A stretch of DNA of 24,977 nt, taken from positions 1 through 24,977 of the forward strand of contig JAEWJH010000033.1 of assembly GCA_023386635.1 (NCBI GenBank). The letters are read 5' to 3'. This stretch comes from Pseudomonadota bacterium (GTDB lineage Bacteria; Pseudomonadota; Alphaproteobacteria; Rhizobiales; Xanthobacteraceae). Positions 1-7,437 of the stretch are shown one piece after another. Both the position numbers and the translations under genes were made by a program. The notes beneath the pieces were generated by a model that ran no database searches, was not told where the DNA came from, and saw only the letters and a program-made list of their open reading frames with translations. The stretch's first letter is position 1; the number at the start of each line of letters is the position of its first letter.

Positions 1-1449
1 GTCGCGGCGTGCGCCGTGTTGTGCGTGGTCGAGCCGCACATGACCGGCATCGGCGGCGATTGCTTCACGCTCATCGCCAAGCCGGGCGAGCCGGTATGGG
101 GCTACAATGGCTGCGGCCGTTCGGGCGCCGCCGCGAGCGCGGAGAAACTGCGCGCACAGGGCCTGACGAGCATCGCGCCGGATTCGCCGCATGCCGTCAC
201 GGTGCCGGGCGCGATCGAGGCGTGGGACACGATCCTGCGCACGCACGGCCGCTTCGACCTCGCGCGCAATCTGCAGACCGCGATCGATTATGCGGAGAAC
301 GGCTTTCCGGTTGCCGCGCGCGTCGCGTGGGACTGGGCCGATCTGGTGCCGAAGCTGAAGAAGGATGCGGGCGCGACGCGGCATTATCTGTTCAATGGCG
401 CTGCGCCGAAGGAGGGCGACGTGATCCGTCTCCCGGCGCTGGCGAAAACCTTGCGCGCCATCGCCGCGAACGGGCCGCGCGCGTTCTATCAAGGCGAGAT
501 CGCCGACGACATCGTCGCCACCGTCGCGGCGAAAGGCTCCGTGCTGACGGCGGCCGACATCGCCGCGCATCGCGGCGACGTGGTGACGCCGATCTCGACC
601 AATTATCGCGGTCTCGATGTCGTGGAGATCCCGCCGAACGGGCAGGGCATCACCGCGCTCCTGATCCTCAACATCCTCGAGACTTTCGACATCAAGTCGC
701 TCGATCCGATGAGCGCGGAGCGTTACCACCTGATGGCGGAAGCGGCGCGGATTGCTTACGCGGTGCGCGATCAGCATGTCTCGGATCAGCAGACCATGCA
801 GACGCAGGTGCCCGACCTGCTCGACAAGGGCTTCGCGCGCAAACTCGCGCGGAAGATCGATCGCAATCGCCGCGCCGACCTCACGACGCTGCCGACGCCG
901 GGCAGCGACACGATCTATCTCACCGTCGTCGATCGCGACCGCACGGTGATCTCGTTCATCAACTCGCTCTACAGCGGGTTCGGTGTCGGCATCTGCACCG
1001 AGAAGACCGGCATCATGCTCAATAACCGCGGCGCGTGTTTCAATCTCACGCCGGGCCACCCGAATGCGCTGGCGCCGTCGAAGCGCCCGCTGCACACCAT
1101 CATTCCGGCGCTCGGCTTGCGCGACGGGCGCTGCGAACTGTCGCTTGGCGTGATGGGCGGGCACTACCAGTCGCTCGGCCACGCGCAGATGATTCAGAAC
1201 ATCGTCGACTATGGCATGGACATGCAGCAGGCGATCGATACGCCGCGGCTGTTCTTCGATGGCGACAGGACGACGGTCGAGCGCGGTTTCCCGCCGGCGA
1301 CGCGCGAAGGTTTGACCGACCGCGGTCATACTCTCGTCGATGTGAAGCCGCCATGGGGCGGCGCGCAGACGATCAAGATCGACTGGGATCGCGGTGTGCT
1401 GATTGGCGGCTCGGAATCCCGCAAGGACGGCTGCGCGCTCGGTTATTGA
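1..1449 (+). CDS. Gamma-glutamyltransferase family protein, 5'-truncated by the window edge
   Basis: The reading frame is open from base 1, so the gene starts left of the window and about 482 codons are visible. Gamma-glutamyltransferases are Ntn hydrolases that move or hydrolyse the gamma-glutamyl group of glutathione and related compounds, usually in the periplasm after self-cleavage. Visible family features are EPHMTGIGGD near the visible start, PPNGQG at 211-216, and GSDTIYLTVVDRDR starting at codon 301, where the Thr at bases 910-912 is the likely nucleophile. GVMGGHYQSLGH and the C-terminal GGSESRKDG also fit. The substrate-binding region differs from classical glutathione-active enzymes such as E. 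coli Ggt, so the substrate (glutathione, cephalosporin-type or another amide) is uncertain. Any signal peptide would be outside the window. The gene converges on a small gene 12 bases away. Confidence 0.9.
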   Translation, partial: VAACAVLCVVEPHMTGIGGDCFTLIAKPGEPVWGYNGCGRSGAAASAEKLRAQGLTSIAPDSPHAVTVPGAIEAWDTILRTHGRFDLARNLQTAIDYAENGFPVAARVAWDWADLVPKLKKDAGATRHYLFNGAAPKEGDVIRLPALAKTLRAIAANGPRAFYQGEIADDIVATVAAKGSVLTAADIAAHRGDVVTPISTNYRGLDVVEIPPNGQGITALLILNILETFDIKSLDPMSAERYHLMAEAARIAYAVRDQHVSDQQTMQTQVPDLLDKGFARKLARKIDRNRRADLTTLPTPGSDTIYLTVVDRDRTVISFINSLYSGFGVGICTEKTGIMLNNRGACFNLTPGHPNALAPSKRPLHTIIPALGLRDGRCELSLGVMGGHYQSLGHAQMIQNIVDYGMDMQQAIDTPRLFFDGDRTTVERGFPPATREGLTDRGHTLVDVKPPWGGAQTIKIDWDRGVLIGGSESRKDGCALGY

Positions 1450-1461
1450 GCGCGCGGGCTA

Positions 1462-1761
1462 TCACACCAGACGCGACATCTGCTGGCCGTTCACCGGCGC
1501 CGTCATGGTTTGCGATCGGTAAATCTGGATCGCTTCCGCCGGTTCGACGCGCCGGCGGGTGCGGGTCTGCGGGGCCTGCTCGCGCGTGGCGACGAGATGC
1601 GCCAGGAACGGCGCGGTGGATGCGGGGCGGGCGGCGCGAGGCCGGTCGGATTGCGGGCGGGCGGTCGGCTTGACCGGCGCCACGGCGACCAGAGCGCGGC
1701 TCTCCCGGTTGTCCCGGATGTGTCCCGAAGCCTGACGACTGCCAATGCCCGCAATGGTCAT
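1462..1761 (-). CDS. Small basic conserved rhizobial protein of unknown function
   Basis: This is a 99-residue protein starting MTIAGIGSRQ. It has a Pro/Arg-rich middle and a C-terminal core FLAHLVATREQAPQTRTRRR followed by EPAEAIQIYRS. I recognise that core (FLAxLxAT...PQTRxRRRxEPxEAxxxY) from small uncharacterised Bradyrhizobium and Rhodopseudomonas proteins. The function is unknown. No signal peptide or membrane segment is visible. The frame stays open upstream to base 1893, but the extra residues look unlike the family, and an AGGA-type ribosome site lies just before the ATG at 1761, so that start was chosen. It converges on the gamma-glutamyltransferase gene. The overlapping plus-strand frame at 1510-1929 has no recognisable features and is taken as a shadow. 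Confidence 0.6.
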   Translation of the reverse strand: MTIAGIGSRQASGHIRDNRESRALVAVAPVKPTARPQSDRPRAARPASTAPFLAHLVATREQAPQTRTRRRVEPAEAIQIYRSQTMTAPVNGQQMSRLV

Positions 1762-1987
1762 ATCCTGTCTCGCCTGTCCCTGTCTGAGACACCTTTGCGG
1801 CGTCTGCGCTGTTCTGATCCCTCTTTCGCAAAGGCTATGCCGACTTTGGGAAGTGGCATGCCGATGTTCCCGGACTTTCTGTGGTCCCCGCAACGCCGCG
1901 CTAACTCTGTAACTTTCCGAAATCTTTAGCCGGCGCTCCTAGAGTTTCGGCACGATCGGCGACCGGCGAGACAACGTCCGGCGCAGG

Positions 1988-3784
1988 GTGACGTTCCAGA
2001 AGGGGCAAGTCGTGGTTCCAGCACAGGCATCCGAAGACGCGTGCGACAGCGGCGCGGCCGTGCCGCTCGACGCCGCCGCGAGCGCCGCGATCCTCGCCGA
2101 CACCGGCACGGCCGCCTATCACTGGAATCTCGTCGACGACCAGTTGCGCTGGAGCGCTCATGCCGCGCAGATGTTGCGCGCCGCCAGCGTGCCGGCAAGC
2201 GGCCGCGCCTTCACGCAACTGATCGATGCCGGTCCCGGTCCCGGCCGCTACGACACCATCGCCCGCTCGACCCTGCAGGATCGCGGCGACGGCGTGCCGT
2301 ACCAGATCGAATATTGCTTCCGGCCGTCGCCCGACTCCGATCTGCGCCTCTGGGTCGAAGACAGCGGCCGCTGGTTCGCCGGCGCCGATGGTCGTCCCGC
2401 TTACGCGCAGGGTATCGTGCGCGTCATCAATGAACGCCACGCTCGCGAGCAGCATCTCGCGTTTCTGGCGCATTGCGACGAGATGACGGGCGAGTTCAAT
2501 CGCTGGCGACTGATCGAAGTGCTGTTGCGCGATCTCAACGAAGCCAAGAAGATGCGCGGCTCCTGCGGCTTCCTCCTGGTGTCGATCGATAACCTCGCCT
2601 GGCTCAACGAAGGCTACGGTTTCGGCATCGGCGACGAGGTGGTCGGCGCGGTGGCGAAGCGCTTGCGCGGCCTGATGCGCGGCGAGGATTCGCTCGGACG
2701 CTATTCCGGCAACAAGTTCGGCATCGTGCTCAAGCAGTGCAATCCCGACGAGCTCGCGGTCGCCGCCGAGCGCCTGCTGATCGGTGTGCGCTCCGAACTG
2801 ATCGAGACCTCACGCGGTCCGATTGCCGTCAGCGTGTCGATCGGCGGTCTCACCGCGCCGCGCCATGCCAACACCGCCGAGGAAGTGCTGGCGCACGCGC
2901 ATGACGCGCTCGCTGCCGCCAAGGCAAAGCGTCTCGGCTCGTTCATGGCGTATCAGCCCAATCCGGAGCGCGAGGCGACGCGGCGCAACAGCCGCCAGCT
3001 CACCGACGAGATCGTGCAGGCGCTCAACGAGCGGCGCGTCACGCTGGCGTTCGAGCCGGTGGTGGATGTGAGCACGCGGCAGATCGCGTTCCATGAAAGT
3101 CTGATGCGCGTGCACCGGCCTGACGGCAGCGAAATCCCGATGGCGCAGCTCGTGCCGGTGGCCGAGCGTCTCGGCCTGATCCGGCTGCTCGATCACCGCG
3201 TGTTCGAGATCGCGGTCGCCGAACTGGTGGCGTATCCGGAGATCGTACTCAGCGTGAACGTGTCTCCTGCCTCGACCATGGATTCGGAATGGTGGTCCGG
3301 CCTCGGCGCTTTGCTGCGCACGCAGCGCGCCGCCGCCGAGCGGCTGATCGTCGAGATCACCGAAACCGCGGCGATTCACGATGTCGGCGAGACGCGCGGC
3401 TTCGTCTCGCGGGTGAAGGATCTCGGCTGTCGCGTCGCCATCGACGATTTCGGCGCCGGCCACACGTCGTTCCGCAATCTGCGCGCGCTCGGCGTCGATA
3501 TCGTCAAGGTCGACGGCGCCTTCGTGCAGAACATCATGCGTTCGGCCGACGACCGCGCCTTCGTGCAGTCGCTGTTGCAGCTCTCGCGCCGCCTCGGTCT
3601 CAAGACCGTGGCGGAGTGGGTGCAGGATGAGGAATCCGCGGCGCTGCTCGCGTCGTGGGGCTGCGATTATCTGCAAGGCGAACTGATCGGCCGCGCTTCG
3701 CTACAGCGGCCGTGGGCGGACACCGTGTCGAGTGGCGCGGCCGGCGGAATGCCCGCACAGCCGGTGCGCGCGGCGTTCAGGTAG
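1988..3784 (+). CDS. PAS-GGDEF-EAL protein, probable cyclic-di-GMP phosphodiesterase
   Basis: This 598-residue protein has a GTG start and no membrane segment, so it is likely cytoplasmic. Residues about 30-150 look like a PAS-type sensor (the YHWNL and LRLWVEDSGRW blocks). A GGDEF domain follows at about 165-325. Its signature is SGNKF at 240-244 instead of GG(D/E)EF, so diguanylate cyclase activity is unlikely. The EAL domain (about 340-585) keeps the expected residues: E370 in ESLMR, N424, E456 in VEITET, D486/D487 in IDDFGAG, K507, E543 and Q563. The inferred role is hydrolysis of c-di-GMP, with the PAS and degenerate GGDEF domains acting as regulatory inputs. It lies between a small unknown gene and phaR, stopping 23 bases from the convergent phaR stop. 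Its ligand is unknown. Confidence 0.88.
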   Translation: MTFQKGQVVVPAQASEDACDSGAAVPLDAAASAAILADTGTAAYHWNLVDDQLRWSAHAAQMLRAASVPASGRAFTQLIDAGPGPGRYDTIARSTLQDRGDGVPYQIEYCFRPSPDSDLRLWVEDSGRWFAGADGRPAYAQGIVRVINERHAREQHLAFLAHCDEMTGEFNRWRLIEVLLRDLNEAKKMRGSCGFLLVSIDNLAWLNEGYGFGIGDEVVGAVAKRLRGLMRGEDSLGRYSGNKFGIVLKQCNPDELAVAAERLLIGVRSELIETSRGPIAVSVSIGGLTAPRHANTAEEVLAHAHDALAAAKAKRLGSFMAYQPNPEREATRRNSRQLTDEIVQALNERRVTLAFEPVVDVSTRQIAFHESLMRVHRPDGSEIPMAQLVPVAERLGLIRLLDHRVFEIAVAELVAYPEIVLSVNVSPASTMDSEWWSGLGALLRTQRAAAERLIVEITETAAIHDVGETRGFVSRVKDLGCRVAIDDFGAGHTSFRNLRALGVDIVKVDGAFVQNIMRSADDRAFVQSLLQLSRRLGLKTVAEWVQDEESAALLASWGCDYLQGELIGRASLQRPWADTVSSGAAGGMPAQPVRAAFR

Positions 3785-3807
3785 ACTGCCGCCGCCTTAT
3801 CGTCCGA

Positions 3808-4377
3808 TCATTCCTTCCGCGACAACTGATCGACGCGCTTCTGCATGTCTTCGAGTTGGCGCTTGAGGTCGTCGATGTCGCCGCCGCTCTTGGCGGCTCC
3901 CGGTGCGCCCGGCGCTGCTGCGCCCTTCTCGCCGCGGAACGGCGTGAACATGGAGAAAGTCTTCTCGAACATCTCCATGTTGCGGCGGACTTGATCCTCG
4001 AGCGGGCCGAAGCCGCCGAAGGCTTGCGCCATCTGATCGCGGAATTTGCCCTGCTCGCGCGTGAAGGTGTCGATCGATTGTTCCAGGTAGCGGGGCACCA
4101 GCATCTGCATGCTGTCGCCATAGAAGCGGATCAACTGCCGCAGGAACGAGATCGGCAGCAGGCTCTGCCCTTCCTTGTTTTCCTGCTCGAAGATGATCTG
4201 CGCCAGAACCGAGCGGGTGATGTCCTCGCCGGTCTTGGCGTCGTAGACCACGAAGTCGTCGCCGGTTTTCACCATGGTGGCGAGATCTTCCAGCGTCACA
4301 TACGTGCTGGTTCCGGTGTTGTAGAGACGGCGATTGGCGTACTTCTTGATTGTGATCGGTTCTTTTTCTTGAGCCAT
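3808..4377 (-). CDS. phaR: Polyhydroxyalkanoate synthesis repressor PhaR
   Basis: PhaR binds DNA and nascent polyhydroxybutyrate granules and represses phasin and related genes until polymer appears. The 189-residue protein has the PHB/PHA accumulation regulator DNA-binding domain at about 8-68 (ITIKKYANRRLYNTGTSTYV and YDAKTGEDITRSVLAQIIFE). The adjoining domain has LLPISFLRQLIRFYGDSMQ, PRYLEQSI and a short QVRRNMEMFEKTFSMF block. A Gly/Ala-rich linker and a C-terminal coiled coil (about 165-187, DIDDLKRQLEDMQKRVDQL) follow. The start at 4377 matches the family's usual beginning (MA...ITIKKYANRR) and has an AGGGCAGG-like ribosome site. An ATG seven codons upstream at 4398 is possible. The gene is divergent from phaA, which supports a polyester role. 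Confidence 0.95.
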   Translation of the reverse strand: MAQEKEPITIKKYANRRLYNTGTSTYVTLEDLATMVKTGDDFVVYDAKTGEDITRSVLAQIIFEQENKEGQSLLPISFLRQLIRFYGDSMQMLVPRYLEQSIDTFTREQGKFRDQMAQAFGGFGPLEDQVRRNMEMFEKTFSMFTPFRGEKGAAAPGAPGAAKSGGDIDDLKRQLEDMQKRVDQLSRKE

Positions 4378-4462
4378 GACCTGCCCTGGTTGCCCCATTC
4401 CCTATGCCCTTGGAGGGTCAGCATATCTTCTTTTTTCTATCCCTAGCCACCGTTTTATCGCG

Positions 4463-4471
4463 CTGCGGCAG
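4463..4471. promoter_or_regulatory. CTGCGGCAG palindrome in the phaR-phaA intergenic region, possible PhaR site
   Basis: A 9-base inverted repeat sits between the divergent phaR and phaA genes, among other TGC/GCA-rich stretches. PhaR proteins are reported to bind TGC-rich sites and often autoregulate. The link to this particular palindrome is inference; short GC palindromes are common in DNA of this composition. Confidence 0.2.
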
Positions 4472-4549
4472 GGTCTGGCCGGTTCCCAGCCTGCCATGCG
4501 GGTAGCTGGAAACCCCTGATTTCCGGGCTGATTTGCTCCCGCAGGATGA

Positions 4550-4577
4550 TTGACTCAAAGGTCCGGCTCCGTAAGGT
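4550..4577 (+). promoter_or_regulatory. Candidate sigma-70 promoter for phaA
   Basis: TTGACT at 4550-4555 and TAAGGT at 4572-4577 are 16 bases apart, about 85 bases upstream of the phaA ATG. The -35 is good and the -10 is weak. This is judged by eye only. Confidence 0.25.
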
Positions 4578-4662
4578 TGCGGCACTGCCGTGATGGATTG
4601 TGCCATCGCGAAGGTCAGGCGAAGGTCCGCCGGACCGCGCCCCTCGCATCAGGAGATTTGCC

Positions 4663-5838
<1,176 letters not shown>

Positions 5839-5944
5839 TTCGACGCACCAAGAGAAAACGTGTGCAGCGTGGTCGAGATGTTGCCGCGTTTCGTCTGCTG
5901 AACAGACTTTCGTCGCACAAAAACAATTTGTCGTAGACCAAAGA

Positions 5945-5971
5945 AGCGGGGCCGCAGGCTCCGCTTTTTTT
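5945..5971 (+). terminator. Intrinsic terminator after phaA
   Basis: A 9-bp stem (AGCGGGGCC / GGCTCCGCT, one G-T pair) with a 3-base loop is followed by a run of seven Ts. It lies 107 bases past the phaA stop and about 100 bases before phaB, so the two genes are probably not wholly co-transcribed. Confidence 0.85.
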
Positions 5972-6070
5972 GTTGGCGACGATGCGCGCTCTTGCCATCG
6001 GCCTGTTTCAATGGTCCGCTTATTGCAAGGCCGGGGCAACTAACGGCCGGCTTCAGGAGAGGGAACGACG

Positions 6071-6796
6071 ATGGGTCGAGTGGCTCTGGTGACGGGCGGT
6101 TCACGCGGGATCGGCGCGGCGATCAGCAAGGCGCTGAAGGCGGCGGGCTACACCGTGGCGGCGAACTACGGCGGCAACGACGAAGCCGCGCAGAAGTTCA
6201 AGCAGGAAACCGGCATCCCGGTTTACAAATGGGACGTATCGTCGTTCGACGCTTGCGCCGAGGGAATCAAACAGGTCGAGAGCGATCTCGGTCCTGTCGA
6301 GGTGCTGGTCAACAATGCCGGCATCACCCGCGACGCTATGCTGCACCGGATGAAGCCGGAGCAGTGGAAGCAGGTGATTGACACCAATCTCGGCTCTTTG
6401 TTCAACATGTGCCGTCCGGTGATCGAAGGCATGCGCGCGCGCAAGTTCGGGCGCATCATCAACATCTCGTCGATCAACGGCCAGAAGGGTCAGATGGGCC
6501 AGACCAATTATTCGGCCGCCAAAGCCGGTGACATCGGATTCACCAAGGCGCTGGCGCAGGAAAGCGCCAAGGCCGGCATCACCGTGAATGCGATTTGTCC
6601 GGGTTACATCAACACCGAAATGGTGCAGGCGGTGCCGAAGGATGTGCTGGAGAAAGCGATCCTGCCGCTGATTCCAACGGGACGTCTCGGCGAGCCGGAG
6701 GAGATCGCGCGCGTGGTGGTGTTCCTGGCGTCGGACGATTCCGGCTTCATCACCGGCTCGACCATCGCCGCGAACGGCGGCCAGTACATGGTTTGA
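6071..6796 (+). CDS. phaB: Acetoacetyl-CoA reductase
   Basis: A short-chain dehydrogenase that reduces acetoacetyl-CoA to (R)-3-hydroxybutyryl-CoA with NADPH, the second step of polyhydroxybutyrate synthesis. The 241-residue length is typical of PhaB/PhbB. The coenzyme site TGGSRGIG is at 8-15, NNAGITRD follows, and the catalytic set is S134, Y147 and K151 (YSAAK). The block INGQKGQMGQTNYSAAKAG is characteristic of PhaB and differs from FabG-type 3-oxoacyl-ACP reductases. An AGGAGAGGG ribosome site lies about 7-15 bases before the ATG. The gene follows phaA after a 232-base gap with an intrinsic terminator. The PHB synthase gene phaC is not in the window. Confidence 0.95.
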   Translation: MGRVALVTGGSRGIGAAISKALKAAGYTVAANYGGNDEAAQKFKQETGIPVYKWDVSSFDACAEGIKQVESDLGPVEVLVNNAGITRDAMLHRMKPEQWKQVIDTNLGSLFNMCRPVIEGMRARKFGRIINISSINGQKGQMGQTNYSAAKAGDIGFTKALAQESAKAGITVNAICPGYINTEMVQAVPKDVLEKAILPLIPTGRLGEPEEIARVVVFLASDDSGFITGSTIAANGGQYMV

Positions 6797-6840
6797 TACA
6801 TCGACTGATGCGCGGCCAGGTCTGCGGAGGCCGGCGCTAG

Positions 6841-7434
6841 ATGCTCGGCTTCCTGCTGACCTCGCTGGTCGTCGAACTGACGCCCGGCCCGAACATGGCG
6901 ACGCTGGCGTCGCTGACGCTTCGGTATGGTCGTCGCGGCGGCTTCGCCATCGTTGCCGGGATCACGCTCGGTCTTGCCATCGTCGGTACGCTCGCCGCAT
7001 TCGGCCTCACCGAACTGATCGCCGGCATTCCCTATGCCGATCATGTGCTGCGCTGGGGCGGCGTCTTCTACATGCTCTATCTCGCCTACGACACATGGCG
7101 CGATCCGCCGCCCGGTGAGACCGGCTTCAGCGATCACTCGTCGCTGTTCCTGCGCGGGTTGACCATCAATCTGCTCAATCCGAAGGCGGCGGTGTTCTAT
7201 CTCACCGTGCTGCCGAACTTTCTTGATCCGCAGCGCGCCGCCGTGCTGTGGCAGACCCTGCTGCTGGTGGTGATTTATCTCGCGGTCGGTCTTGTCGTGC
7301 ATGGCAGCATCGTGCTGCTCGCCGGGCGGCTGCGGCCGGTGCTGGTGGAAGGTGCGGGCGAGCGCATGGTGCGGCGGGTCGCCGCCGCGGCGATGGTTGC
7401 GATCGCCGTCTGGTTCGCGTGGGCGACGCGCTAG
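6841..7434 (+). CDS. LysE/RhtB-family amino-acid exporter
   Basis: The 197-residue inner-membrane protein has about five or six hydrophobic segments. It carries the LysE/RhtB signature near its start (ELTPGPNM, then a small-residue helix) and NLLNPKAAVFYLTVLPNF in the middle, both family hallmarks. Such proteins export amino acids or small derivatives such as homoserine lactone; the substrate cannot be read from the sequence. A GGAGG ribosome site is at 6826-6830, 10 bases before the ATG. The gene starts 44 bases after phaB in the same direction and may be co-transcribed with it, although no functional link to polyester metabolism is known. It ends three bases from the convergent autotransporter stop. 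Confidence 0.9.
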   Translation: MLGFLLTSLVVELTPGPNMATLASLTLRYGRRGGFAIVAGITLGLAIVGTLAAFGLTELIAGIPYADHVLRWGGVFYMLYLAYDTWRDPPPGETGFSDHSSLFLRGLTINLLNPKAAVFYLTVLPNFLDPQRAAVLWQTLLLVVIYLAVGLVVHGSIVLLAGRLRPVLVEGAGERMVRRVAAAAMVAIAVWFAWATR

Positions 7435-7437
7435 TGT

